This document shows positions 32,506 to 41,120 of a stretch of 64,000 nucleotides of DNA, piece after piece. The position numbers and the translations under genes were made by a program. Position 1 is the first letter of the stretch; each line of letters opens with the position of its first letter. The stretch spans positions 313,961 to 377,960 of the forward strand of contig NZ_PXZL01000004.1 of NCBI RefSeq assembly GCF_003013405.1, in the 5' to 3' direction. The notes under the pieces are model-generated. The model ran no database searches. It was not told the DNA's origin and saw nothing but the letters and a program-made list of their open reading frames with translations. Source of the stretch: Brevibacillus formosus. GTDB lineage: Bacteria > Bacillota > Bacilli > Brevibacillales > Brevibacillaceae.

Positions 32506-33921
32506 TCAATATGGTCCATAACCAATCAGATGCGCGACGACGACTGCTACTGTCGCAATCCCGTACTGCATCAGGATCAGCGGCATAATCCATTTCATCC
32601 AGCGTAACCACGGGATGCCAGCCAAAGCCAAACCAGCCATGAAATAGCCTGATGTCGGAATAAAGATATTGGATATTCCATCCCCGAACTGATAGGCAAG
32701 AACTGCGGTTTGACGCGTAACGCCAACTAATTCTGCCAAAGGCGCCATGATCGGCATGGTCAAAGCAGCCATTCCGCTGCCGGACGGAACAATAAAGCTG
32801 ATCACAGTTTGGAGGACGAGCATGCCAAACGCTGTAAGTGCACTAGGCAACTGATTCAAGACACCAGCAGAATAGTAAAGAATCGTATCAAGTATGTGAC
32901 CGTCGTTAAGCACCACAACAACTGCCCGTGCAACTCCAATGACCAAGGCCCCGGCTATCAGGCCAGCAGCACCTTTCATGAAGTTGTCTACCATTTCATT
33001 GATGCCGAGTCTTCCCACGATTCCGATGATTATGGCCAGCAACAGAAAGATTCCGGATAGCTCAGTGAGATACCAGCCATATTGAATGACACCAAAGACC
33101 AACACGACAAAATTGAGAACAAAGCAAGTCAATATTCCTTTATGTCTGGCCGTCAGCTTCAAATCTTCACGCAAAAGCTCAGCCGTGTTCCTCCCTTCAA
33201 ACAATCCGAAGAAGCCCTGCGAACGGTCTTTTTTGACTTTCGACGCATACCGAAGGACGAATGCAGTCGATACGAAGTACATCACGACAAAAACAGCCAT
33301 TCGATAACCCATTCCCGAAAAAGTGGGCAGCTCAGCGATGCCTTGGGCAACTCCCACCGTAAACGGATTCATTAGTGCAGATGTAAACCCGACCGACGCT
33401 CCTACCAGCACAATGGCAGCACCAGTCATTGCATCAAAACCAAGAGCAATCGCCAGCGGAATCATGATCGCGATGTAGGGCAATGTTTCTTCAGCCATTC
33501 CCATGAGCGAGCCGCCTGCCGCAAAAAACAGCATCATGATGGGAATCAGCCACTTCTCTTGATTCCTAAGTAGACGCGATAGCGTGACGATGAGAGCTTC
33601 AATCGCGCCAGTGGCTGTCAAAATACCGAATGTTCCGCCAATTATCAATACAAAAAAGATAATGCCTGAGGCCTCCACCAAACCGGTATGCACGCTGTTT
33701 ACCAGCCCGAGCGGCTTCACCGGAGATGATTCAATCCACTGAAACGACTGTGGATCAATGACACTCCTGCCGTTTACCTCGACTCGTCCGTATTCTCCGG
33801 CAGGCAAAATATACGTCAAGATGACCGCAATCGCAATCACGGCAAAAAGTAACGCGAACACATTGACTTCCCACAGCTTCTTCTGCTTTTTCGGCTGCAA
33901 ATTTACATTAAGCTGACTCAT
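32506..33921 (-). CDS. YfcC/DcuC family carrier
   Basis: A 471-residue membrane protein with about 12 helices of the YfcC/C4-dicarboxylate carrier superfamily (PF03606-like), with LTYILPAGEYGRVEVNG near the N-terminus and FIVPSGSGMAALTMPIMAPL near the C-terminus. Relatives carry dicarboxylates, arginine/ornithine or peptides. The ATG at 33921 has GGGGGG 5 nt upstream; the reading frame opens 72 codons earlier with no ribosome site. It is co-transcribed with the M20 amidohydrolase, like AbgT/amidohydrolase pairs, so an acylated amino acid is a likely substrate. Confidence 0.8.
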   Translation of the reverse strand: MSQLNVNLQPKKQKKLWEVNVFALLFAVIAIAVILTYILPAGEYGRVEVNGRSVIDPQSFQWIESSPVKPLGLVNSVHTGLVEASGIIFFVLIIGGTFGILTATGAIEALIVTLSRLLRNQEKWLIPIMMLFFAAGGSLMGMAEETLPYIAIMIPLAIALGFDAMTGAAIVLVGASVGFTSALMNPFTVGVAQGIAELPTFSGMGYRMAVFVVMYFVSTAFVLRYASKVKKDRSQGFFGLFEGRNTAELLREDLKLTARHKGILTCFVLNFVVLVFGVIQYGWYLTELSGIFLLLAIIIGIVGRLGINEMVDNFMKGAAGLIAGALVIGVARAVVVVLNDGHILDTILYYSAGVLNQLPSALTAFGMLVLQTVISFIVPSGSGMAALTMPIMAPLAELVGVTRQTAVLAYQFGDGISNIFIPTSGYFMAGLALAGIPWLRWMKWIMPLILMQYGIATVAVVVAHLIGYGPY

Positions 33922-33979
33922 GATATCCCCCCAGTTAGGTATCGTGATCAGAAATGCCAGAACGGTAGAATTTGGGATA

Positions 33980-34014
33980 GGAGTGTCCCTTTGCTCTCGC
34001 CGAAGGGACACTCC
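33980..34014 (-). terminator. Intercistronic hairpin before the carrier gene
   Basis: Perfect 12-bp arms GGAGTGTCCCTT and AAGGGACACTCC with an 11-nt loop, between the aminotransferase stop and the carrier start. The T-tract is poor, so it may attenuate transcription or stabilise mRNA instead of fully terminating. Confidence 0.5.
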
Positions 34015-34031
34015 TCCTCCCGTTTTATCCG

Positions 34032-35153
34032 TTATTTGTATGACTCCAAAAACTCCGATACTTTTGCCAGACCCGTTTGAAGCACTTCCGTCGAGCAGGC
34101 GTACCCGATTCGTACCCACCCTTCCATGTCGAAGCAACTGCCTGGCGTCAAAAACGCCCCTGTCGTTTTAAACAGGTCAATGCAAAACGTGTCCGAAGGG
34201 ATATCCAGCTCGTACTTGAGCATTGCGGTTGTTCCTGCCTGCGGCTTGACGTAAGAGATCAAAGGCTCCTTCGCTACCCACTCATCGAGAATCTGCAGGT
34301 TGTCGCGCACGATCTTCAGGCTGCGCTCCATAATCTTATCGCGGTTTTTCAGTGCATGGACAGCCAGCATGTCATCCAGCATTCCGCAGCTGATGGTCGT
34401 GTAATCGCGGTGCGTAAAGCAGCTTTTGATCACATCCTGAGGTGCTGCAATCCATCCCAGACGCAAGCCCGCCAATGAAAACACTTTGGACATGCTGCTT
34501 GTCGCAATCCCTTTTTCGTACAAGTCGACGATAGATGGCACCACAACCTCCGGGTCTTGGTGCAAATTTCGATACACCTCGTCACACAGCAGGTAGGCAT
34601 CAACGGAGCGGGCAATCTCGACGATTTCTCGCAGCAACCCTTCACCCATCAAAGCTCCGGATGGATTGTTCGGATTGTTGATACAGATCAGTTTGGTCTT
34701 GTCTGTAACGAGCGAGCGCAACTCATCCAAATCAGGAAGAAAATCATTTTCCGGTAAAAGTCTGAGCAGCTTGACTTGTGCTCCGAACGACTCCGGTACC
34801 GAATAAATTTGCTGGTAGGTCGGATGAACGGTAATTACTTCGTCACCAGGCGCAACGAGCGAGAACAAGGCGAGAAAATTCGCTCCAATCGCCCCGTTCA
34901 TCGCCAAAATGTTCTCCGGCTTCATCGTTTGATACATACTCGCGACGAGGCTGCGGAATTCCGGCGAACCCTCGATATGACCGTACGTCAGCTTCTTCTG
35001 GGCCATCTCGCGGAAAAAATCTTCCGGCTCATCGGAAAGGCGGATCAACTCTTCTACCGTCAGCGAATCGACGCATGTTTCGGCAATATTGTAAACAGCC
35101 TCCATCTCGTAGGCGTTCATCCATTCTTCCACTTTAAAAGGTGCAATTCTCAT
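34032..35153 (-). CDS. Class I/II aminotransferase
   Basis: A 373-residue fold-type I PLP aminotransferase with NNPNNPSG near 165, DEVYRN, and the PLP lysine in SMSKVFSLAGLRLGW near 225. Overall it resembles aspartate aminotransferase-like catabolic or capreomycidine synthase-like enzymes. The acceptor and donor cannot be predicted. GGAGAGG precedes the ATG. It follows the ornithine cyclodeaminase-like gene by 33 nt and probably shares its transcript. Confidence 0.85.
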   Translation of the reverse strand: MRIAPFKVEEWMNAYEMEAVYNIAETCVDSLTVEELIRLSDEPEDFFREMAQKKLTYGHIEGSPEFRSLVASMYQTMKPENILAMNGAIGANFLALFSLVAPGDEVITVHPTYQQIYSVPESFGAQVKLLRLLPENDFLPDLDELRSLVTDKTKLICINNPNNPSGALMGEGLLREIVEIARSVDAYLLCDEVYRNLHQDPEVVVPSIVDLYEKGIATSSMSKVFSLAGLRLGWIAAPQDVIKSCFTHRDYTTISCGMLDDMLAVHALKNRDKIMERSLKIVRDNLQILDEWVAKEPLISYVKPQAGTTAMLKYELDIPSDTFCIDLFKTTGAFLTPGSCFDMEGWVRIGYACSTEVLQTGLAKVSEFLESYK

Positions 35154-35186
35154 CGTCGTTCCTCTCCTTTTACTGTCCTTTCACTT

Positions 35187-36236
35187 TTACAGATCAACTA
35201 TCGTACCTACACCGCGTTTATCCGCCACTTTCAAAATGTGTGCAGCTGTCAGCAAATCTTGGAACGCGATTCCGGTACTGTCAAAAATCGTGATTTCTTC
35301 TGCATGTTTTCGTCCTTGGGCATGATCGGAGATGACATTGCCGATCTCTGCTGCGATATCGTTTTCTGTTATCAAGCCCTTTTTTACAGCTACTTTTGTC
35401 TCTCCCACGCATACAGCCTGTCCTACATCATCAACGAAGACGCGCGCTTTTGCAAAAAGCTGTTCATCGATTTCCTGTTTTCCTTCCATGTCTGCCCCTA
35501 TGCAGGTAATATGAGTCCCTGGCTTTACCCACTCCGCTTGGATCATCGGTTCGCGTGAAGGGGTTGCGGTGATGATAATATCTGCATTTCTAGTCGCTTC
35601 TTCGAGGTTGTCCACTGCAATAAACTGCACGTCACAACGGCTGGCATAACACTCGTACTCTTCTCCTGCATATTTGGAGACGAATCTGGCCAAGAGGTTT
35701 TCTTTGATTTTGGCGGCAAAGCTTTGCGCCTTTTCTGGTGATCGCGGATTGCAGATGAACACCCGCTTGATCTCTGTCATCGTCATCAATGTCGCCATGA
35801 TTTGAAATGGAGCTTGGTGTCCCGTCCCGACAACTAGCAGGTTCTCCGATTCTTGACGTGCCAAATACTTTGCACCGATTCCACCGGCAGCTCCCGTACG
35901 CATGCAAGTAATGTGCTCCCCACTCAAAATCCCCTGCGGTACGCCAGTTTGGCTGTCCAACACCATCACCGTACCCACTAATTGTGGCAGACCTTTCTTG
36001 TCATTGTCACCGAACCACGAGACGAGCTTGAGTCCAAATATATCAGCTTGCGGCATATGACCCGATTTGATATCCATGTCCGCTCTCCCCTCTACGAACT
36101 CATGAAAAATGAGCGGAAACAACGTCGCCTGCTGACTCGATTTCATTTGATAGGCTTGCTCGACCACTTCAATCACGCTTGCCATATCCAGCACATCTTC
36201 CGTGGTTTCCTGATTAATGACGCGAAATGGAAACAT
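35187..36236 (-). CDS. Ornithine cyclodeaminase/mu-crystallin family protein
   Basis: A 349-residue NAD(P)-binding protein of the OCD/mu-crystallin family, with MRTGAAGGIGAKYLA and LLVVGTGHQAPFQ forming the Rossmann motif near 110-145. Known activities are ornithine cyclodeaminase, alanine dehydrogenase, ketimine reductase and EutC of ectoine breakdown. The presence of a threonine-dehydratase-like gene in the same operon mirrors eutB-eutC. It is the first gene after the IclR terminator, preceded by GGGAGGG. The reaction remains unassigned. Confidence 0.82.
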   Translation of the reverse strand: MFPFRVINQETTEDVLDMASVIEVVEQAYQMKSSQQATLFPLIFHEFVEGRADMDIKSGHMPQADIFGLKLVSWFGDNDKKGLPQLVGTVMVLDSQTGVPQGILSGEHITCMRTGAAGGIGAKYLARQESENLLVVGTGHQAPFQIMATLMTMTEIKRVFICNPRSPEKAQSFAAKIKENLLARFVSKYAGEEYECYASRCDVQFIAVDNLEEATRNADIIITATPSREPMIQAEWVKPGTHITCIGADMEGKQEIDEQLFAKARVFVDDVGQAVCVGETKVAVKKGLITENDIAAEIGNVISDHAQGRKHAEEITIFDSTGIAFQDLLTAAHILKVADKRGVGTIVDL

Positions 36237-36325
36237 GTCTATCTTCCCTCCCCACTGTTTCTTTCACACTAACACAGTTTTTCAGGGCGAAAAAATTGAA
36301 AGATCCAATGGTTCCTATTAAAAAA

Positions 36326-36367
36326 AGCAAACCCTCCACCAACAGATGCTGGAATGGAGGGTTTGCT
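36326..36367 (-). terminator. Terminator of the amino acid importer/IclR operon
   Basis: Perfect 13-bp arms AGCAAACCCTCCA and TGGAGGGTTTGCT followed on the minus strand by TTTTTT. The stem begins at the IclR stop codon. Confidence 0.9.
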
Positions 36368-37098
36368 TATGCTCCGCCGATTCTTGCCGAAATCGTCGCA
36401 GCCTGGCGTTTTACTTTTTCGATGAGCAGGGGCAATCGATCTTCTGTCACCCGAAAGCACGGGGCGTTGATCGAGAGTGCTCCCACGAGTTGATTTCCGT
36501 AGCCGACGATCGGTGCGGCGACTGCCATGGTGCCTTCCGTCTTCTCCTCGTAGCTGATGGCATAGCCACTTTTCTTGGCTTGACTCAGCTGTTCCAAAAA
36601 TGACGGCTGCTTGTCTCGGGCAAGCTGGGCGGAAACGACTTTCGTAATCGCATCCTGCTTCAAATACGCGAGAATGATTTTGCTAGGGGCGCCGATTGTG
36701 AGAGGTATCCGCTCCCCCAGGTTCTCGTCTATGCGTATTTTCAGTGGACTTTCTACTTTTTCGATCGGCATCGAATCCGTCCCCGCCAATACGTTGAGGA
36801 AGATACTCTCCTCGACTTCATTTGCCAGCTCCTCCATGAAAGGTCTCGCCACAGCCCGCAGGTTCAGCTTTTCATGCAGGATAAAACCGATTTCCATCCA
36901 CGTATATCCCGGCTTGTAATGCTTGGTGACTGGATCCTGCTCAACCAATCCGAACTGGATCATGGATTCGAGAAAACGGTGGAGCGTACTGATTGGTAGA
37001 CCCGTTGCGCTCGCCAGCTCCGAAATCGGCCAAGCATGTTTTTCGTCTGAAATCAGTACCCGAATAATTTTCATCGCCCGTTCGACTGATTGAACCAT
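36367..37098 (-). CDS. IclR family transcriptional regulator
   Basis: A 243-residue regulator with an N-terminal winged helix (MVQSVERAMKIIRVLI, ISELASATGLPISTLHRFLES) and a C-terminal effector-binding GAF-like domain (GLVEQ onward, with GSLSINAP-like end VGALSINAPC). ATG at 37098 is preferred, with GGAGGA upstream; an ATG 6 codons earlier lacks a site. It closes the ABC importer operon and probably binds the palindrome at 39503-39519 to control the importer. The effector may be the imported amino acid or a catabolite. Confidence 0.88.
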   Translation of the reverse strand: MVQSVERAMKIIRVLISDEKHAWPISELASATGLPISTLHRFLESMIQFGLVEQDPVTKHYKPGYTWMEIGFILHEKLNLRAVARPFMEELANEVEESIFLNVLAGTDSMPIEKVESPLKIRIDENLGERIPLTIGAPSKIILAYLKQDAITKVVSAQLARDKQPSFLEQLSQAKKSGYAISYEEKTEGTMAVAAPIVGYGNQLVGALSINAPCFRVTEDRLPLLIEKVKRQAATISARIGGA

Positions 37099-37125
37099 CC
37101 TTCTTTCGTCCTCCATGACAAAAAG

Positions 37126-37815
37126 TTACGCTGCAACACTCGTGTTATCTTTCGCTGGTTTAGTGGGAGCTTTACCTTTGGCGAGCCTTGCTTCCAGCTT
37201 GTTGACGAAATACGAGAAGATCATGATCAGTACGAGATAGTACAACCCGACGACCATATACGTTTCTAGCTGCTTGTAGTTGGAAGCTGCTTCACCGAGA
37301 CCCGTTCCCCATAAATCCTGCATTCCTACGTATGCGACCAACGACGAATCCTTCAACCCGATAATAAACTGATTGCCAAGCGATGGGATCGCCCGACGGA
37401 ACGCCTGCGGCAAAATGATTCTACGCATCGCCAGCGGGTACGACATTCCGAGTGATCGGGAAGCCTCCATCTGCCCGCGATCGATTGACTGAATGGCGCC
37501 TCGGAAGATTTCTGCAATATACGCGCCATTATGAACGGCCAACGCGATGGCCCCTGCCCAAAACTGCGACAGCGTCACCATATTCGCCAAGCCGAAGTAC
37601 AGAATACAAATTTGTACGATCAATGGCGTTCCGCGAATGACGGTAATGTACACATGTGCGATGTAGTTCAATACTTTGGAATCGGATATTCGGAAGAAGG
37701 CAATGACAAGACCTACCACACAACCGAGCATCAGCGCAACTGCCGTCAACTGTACCGTGAGCCATGTCGCTTTTAGAAAAAGGGGATAACTGGATAGAAA
37801 AATATCAATAATCAC
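37126..37815 (-). CDS. Polar amino acid ABC importer permease
   Basis: A 229-residue permease of the HisM/GlnP family with about five helices and the EAA-type loop MEASRSLGMSYPLAMRRIILPQ. GTG at 37815 is chosen for its spacing from AGGAGG; a GTG two codons earlier is possible. It lies between the binding protein and the IclR gene. A single permease gene suggests a homodimer. Confidence 0.88.
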   Translation of the reverse strand: MIIDIFLSSYPLFLKATWLTVQLTAVALMLGCVVGLVIAFFRISDSKVLNYIAHVYITVIRGTPLIVQICILYFGLANMVTLSQFWAGAIALAVHNGAYIAEIFRGAIQSIDRGQMEASRSLGMSYPLAMRRIILPQAFRRAIPSLGNQFIIGLKDSSLVAYVGMQDLWGTGLGEAASNYKQLETYMVVGLYYLVLIMIFSYFVNKLEARLAKGKAPTKPAKDNTSVAA

Positions 37816-37880
37816 GTTCACTCCTCCTCACATGAAGCGTTAAAAAGGGGGGCGTCCATCACGGACACCCCGTTGCCCAC

Positions 37881-38693
37881 TTACTGTTTTTGCAGGATAT
37901 TGCGGCCAAACCATTTTTGGCTGATCTTTTCATAGGTGCCGTCTTTGACGATCTCGTCCAACGCCTTGTTGATCCGCTCCACTGCCTCCTGGTCACCCAA
38001 GCGCACAGCGATTGCTTGCTCGTCAAAGCTGAGCGGCTCGCCTACATCTATCACTTTTCCGCCGCCTTCTTTAATGAAACGCAAGCCTACTACCTGGTCG
38101 GTAATCACTGCATCGAGACGCCCTGTCGGCAAGTCCAGCAAAGCGGTAATATCGCTATCATACTGAGTGATTTTGTCTTCATCAGTCAGCTTTTTCGCCC
38201 AATCCAAGTAGTTCGATGCTTTTACGACGCCGATCTTTTTGCCCTTCAAATCCTCTTTGCTCTTGATGGAGGTATTGCCCTCTTGCACGAAAATTTGCGA
38301 ACCGGAACGGTAGTATGGATTGGTAAACAAAACAGCTTTTTGACGTTCAGGTGTGACAGTCAAGCTCCCAATGACAGCGTCATATTTTTTCGCGTCCAGA
38401 CCGGGGATGATCGTTTCGAATGGATTGGTGATCGGCACTGCGTTCATGCCCATTTTTTCTGCCAGCGCTTGTCCGATCTCTACGTCAAAGCCAGTCAGTT
38501 GCCCGTTTTCCTTGAAGCTAAACGGCTTGTACACGCCACTCATGGCGTACGTAAAATCTTTCTTTCCACCTTCTCCAGAAGCTTGTCCGCCTGCTGCCGG
38601 TGCACTTTCCTGTGATCCACAAGCAGAGAGCAACAACGAGCCTACTAGAACAGTGGACAACAAAATTCCGGACCATTTTGCACGTTTTTTCAT
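37881..38693 (-). CDS. Amino acid-binding lipoprotein (family 3 SBP)
   Basis: A 270-residue solute-binding protein with a lipoprotein signal (LLLSAC lipobox near 25) and the SBP_bac_3 core: FTYAMSGVYKPFSF, FDVEIGQALAEKMG, YDAVIGSLTVTPERQKAVLFT, and LPTGRLDAVITDQ. These features are shared with glutamine-, cystine- and arginine-binding proteins. The ligand-binding arginine is in TPERQK. GGGGGA precedes the ATG. The ligand is probably a polar or modified amino acid degraded by the adjacent enzymes. Confidence 0.88.
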   Translation of the reverse strand: MKKRAKWSGILLSTVLVGSLLLSACGSQESAPAAGGQASGEGGKKDFTYAMSGVYKPFSFKENGQLTGFDVEIGQALAEKMGMNAVPITNPFETIIPGLDAKKYDAVIGSLTVTPERQKAVLFTNPYYRSGSQIFVQEGNTSIKSKEDLKGKKIGVVKASNYLDWAKKLTDEDKITQYDSDITALLDLPTGRLDAVITDQVVGLRFIKEGGGKVIDVGEPLSFDEQAIAVRLGDQEAVERINKALDEIVKDGTYEKISQKWFGRNILQKQ

Positions 38694-38735
38694 TGGTGAT
38701 TCCCCCTGTTTTATTCTCTTTATATAGTGAATGGT

Positions 38736-39458
38736 TTAGCGGATGCTGCCTAAAAACTGCTTGGTACGATCATGCTGCGGGTTTTCAAAGAATTCTCTCG
38801 GCGGTCCTTGCTCCAAAATTTGCCCATCGTGCATGAACACCGCCCGGTCTGCTACTTCACGAGCGAACCCCATTTCATGCGTCACGACGATCATTGTCAT
38901 TCCTTCTTTGGCGAGCTGCTTCATGACCTGTAGCACTTCACCGACGAGCTCGGGATCAAGTGCAGAGGTAGGCTCATCAAAGAGCATGATCTTCGGTTTC
39001 ATCGCAAGCGCCCGGGCGATGGCAACCCGCTGCTTCTGTCCACCCGAGAGCATGTCTGGGTAGACGTCGGCTTTATCCTGCATATTCACTTTTTTCAGGA
39101 GCTCGTACGCTAATTGCTTGGCTTCTGCTGCATTCGTGCCTTTGACGTGAACAGGTGCCTCGATCACGTTTTCCAAAACAGTCTTGTGCGGAAACAGATT
39201 AAAGTGCTGAAAAACCATGCCAACCTCGGCGCGGAATTGATTCAGATTCGTCTTGTGTGGATCAATCTGCTGACCACCGATTCGAATCTCTCCGCTGTCA
39301 TAAAATTCCAGAAAATTCAAACATCGAAGTAAAGTACTTTTGCCTGAACCACTGGCTCCAAGCAAGACGACAACTTCTTTTTCTTCCACCGTGAGCGTAA
39401 CGCCCTTCAACACGGTTAACGGGCCAAAAGATTTGACAAGCTGCTTAACCTCAATCAT
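38736..39458 (-). CDS. Polar amino acid ABC importer ATPase
   Basis: A 240-residue GlnQ/HisP-type ATPase with Walker [10 protein letters not shown], signature LSGGQKQR and Walker [18 protein letters not shown] at 39458 has GGGGGA 7 nt upstream; an in-frame start at 39473 is less likely. It is the first gene of the operon ATPase, binding protein, permease, IclR. Confidence 0.9.
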   Translation of the reverse strand: MIEVKQLVKSFGPLTVLKGVTLTVEEKEVVVLLGASGSGKSTLLRCLNFLEFYDSGEIRIGGQQIDPHKTNLNQFRAEVGMVFQHFNLFPHKTVLENVIEAPVHVKGTNAAEAKQLAYELLKKVNMQDKADVYPDMLSGGQKQRVAIARALAMKPKIMLFDEPTSALDPELVGEVLQVMKQLAKEGMTMIVVTHEMGFAREVADRAVFMHDGQILEQGPPREFFENPQHDRTKQFLGSIR

Positions 39459-39502
39459 CCTGCTATCCCCCATTTATCTCCCGGATGAATTGCGTATCAG
39501 TT

Positions 39503-39519
39503 TTTCCGAATATCGGAAA
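39503..39519. promoter_or_regulatory. Probable IclR operator
   Basis: Perfect palindrome TTTCCGA-ATA-TCGGAAA, placed between the -10 box (39535-39540) and the ATPase start. The length and symmetry match IclR-family operators, and an IclR gene ends the operon. Confidence 0.65.
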
Positions 39520-39534
39520 TGATTTCTGATTTAA

Positions 39535-39563
39535 ATTATAATTATATATTTTCTGATATTCAA
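39535..39563 (-). promoter_or_regulatory. SigA promoter of the amino acid importer operon
   Basis: On the minus strand TTGAAT (39558-39563), 17-bp spacer, TATAAT (39535-39540), followed by the palindrome. The surrounding region is strongly AT-rich. Confidence 0.75.
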
Positions 39564-39710
39564 GAAAAATATGTTTTATTGAATAAATATTCATGATAGG
39601 AATATGGAATAGTTTTCCTCCCCGCCGACAGCCGCTGGAGGGCAAGCTGTATAGGCAAATGGACATGTCTCTTGACCAGGTAAATAATGATTTTTCCATT
39701 CAGTAGATAA

Positions 39711-39750
39711 AAAAAGTGGTTAGCAGCGAAACGTCTGCTCAACCACTTTT
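39711..39750 (-). terminator. Terminator of the NADAR/phosphoesterase operon
   Basis: Arms AAAAGTGGTT (39712-39721) and AACCACTTTT (39741-39750) with inner GCAG/CTGC pairing, followed on the minus strand by a T-run. The stem begins inside the last codons of the phosphoesterase. Confidence 0.8.
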
Positions 39751-40551
39751 TCGTGTAAAGACAAATAGTTTCCCATCCGCGTTCAACACTTGTGTCCCTT
39801 GGGCAAGCTCGATCCAAGATCGCGCCCAGTGTACATGCCCACAGCAGACGAGTACTGGAGGGTGCTGCTGCAAGCACTCACGAATTTCAGGCAAGCCCTG
39901 CAGATCGAATGAAGGCTCATCCGGCCCTTGATGAAGCAACAAAATGTCAGGCTGCTTCCGAAGCAGCTCCCGCATTCCTTTCAGGAACTCCTTCCTTTCC
40001 CTCCGATTCGGTTTATCCGCACGACCTACGATTCCGCCCAGACCCGCAATACGGAGCTGGCTGACTTGCACCATTTCAGGATCATTGATTACGGTGATGT
40101 CTGCCATGCCTTGAAGCTGTGCGAATGAACCCGAGTCAAACAAATCGTGATTGCCAACAACCCCGACCACCTCTCCAAACTCGCGTTGAAAAGCATGCCA
40201 TACGGAGGAGGGATCGCCGCTACTTCCCCGTTTCCATGGATCGGCATACAAGTCTCCGCATAGCAAGACCAGAACACGTTCTCTTGAAATGGATGGCCTT
40301 TTGATTTGGAGTAACAGTGAAACCATCTCTGGCAACGCTTCGCCAAGCAGTACCTGCTGCTCGTGCCGAGACTCTATCACCCCTTGCAGATCGGAAGTAA
40401 TGATGATCACATCATAAGCATCAGGAATATTCGCCATTTCCCCAAAAAAGATGGGCAACCTGCTCGGAACAACACCTTTGCCATTCGCTCCTGCTGCTAG
40501 ATAGGGAACCTGCTCGACGGGCTCTTCTTCGATTTTGGTAATCTGGATCAC
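39739..40551 (-). CDS. Calcineurin-like metallophosphoesterase
   Basis: A 270-residue protein with metallophosphoesterase motifs: GDLYAD, VVGNHDLFDSG near 135 and CCGHVHWA near 240, which give the two-metal site. Substrates in the family range from nucleotides to phosphoproteins and RNA. GTG at 40551 overlaps the NADAR stop by 4 nt (GTGA), with AGGGAG upstream, so the two are translationally coupled. The frame stays open further upstream within the NADAR gene but without a start site. Coupling to NADAR suggests a nucleotide or ADP-ribose substrate, by inference only. Confidence 0.8.
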   Translation of the reverse strand: MIQITKIEEEPVEQVPYLAAGANGKGVVPSRLPIFFGEMANIPDAYDVIIITSDLQGVIESRHEQQVLLGEALPEMVSLLLQIKRPSISRERVLVLLCGDLYADPWKRGSSGDPSSVWHAFQREFGEVVGVVGNHDLFDSGSFAQLQGMADITVINDPEMVQVSQLRIAGLGGIVGRADKPNRRERKEFLKGMRELLRKQPDILLLHQGPDEPSFDLQGLPEIRECLQQHPPVLVCCGHVHWARSWIELAQGTQVLNADGKLFVFTRKSG

Positions 40552-41099
40552 GAACGAAGCTGCTCCCTGACTGCCATCAATGCAAAACCGAGCAAATTTT
40601 CTCCCCGCCACTTTTCGGGCTGTTCCGCATGCGGATGATCTTGGGCCATGCCAATCCCCCAAATCCGATCATAAGGACTCGCTTCGACAATAATGCGGTC
40701 ACCTGTGTCCAAGAGGTATGCTTTCAAATCGGCATGCTGGCTGAATTTTAACAGGTTTGCCTGGCGAACGATCGCCGTCTTGTTCGCATTCCACACAGCC
40801 TCGTCAAAGGAATGAACCTTTCGTCCCAATTCCTTCGCTTGTTTTGGATGGCTTTTCTTGAGTATCTCATCACGGATGGCAACATCGCCGAACAGCTCAG
40901 CCTTTTTCGCCATCATGTAATGCTCAGCGGTCAAGTATGTGATACCGTCCTCTACAAAAGCGGCCGGATACCATTGGCTGAAGCAAGACTTATCGATCGT
41001 GCCTGACTCCTTCTGTGTATGTCCCCAAAAGAACAAGTATTTCACTCTGGTCTTTTGCGATTCTTTGATTAAGGTTTGGACGTCATGTATGTGCGCCAT
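40548..41099 (-). CDS. NADAR family protein (YbiA-like, DUF1768)
   Basis: A 183-residue NADAR-domain protein with YLFFWGHTQKESGTI, FSQWYPAAF, the helix YLTAEHYMMAKKAELFGD and the conserved PYDRIWGIGM near the C-terminus. NADAR proteins are N-glycosidases linked to NAD/ADP-ribose or to damaged riboflavin precursors, and recent work shows removal of ADP-ribose from DNA guanine. It is the first gene of a two-gene operon with a metallophosphoesterase. A role in NAD metabolism, repair or defence is possible. Confidence 0.88.
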   Translation of the reverse strand: MAHIHDVQTLIKESQKTRVKYLFFWGHTQKESGTIDKSCFSQWYPAAFVEDGITYLTAEHYMMAKKAELFGDVAIRDEILKKSHPKQAKELGRKVHSFDEAVWNANKTAIVRQANLLKFSQHADLKAYLLDTGDRIIVEASPYDRIWGIGMAQDHPHAEQPEKWRGENLLGFALMAVREQLRS

Positions 41100-41120
41100 C
41101 GTGTTATCCCCATCTTTCTT

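Noticed and set aside
34776-35558. Plus-strand open frame (260 codons) across the aminotransferase and cyclodeaminase genes
   Set aside because: It spans the ends of two real genes and has no family features or ribosome site.
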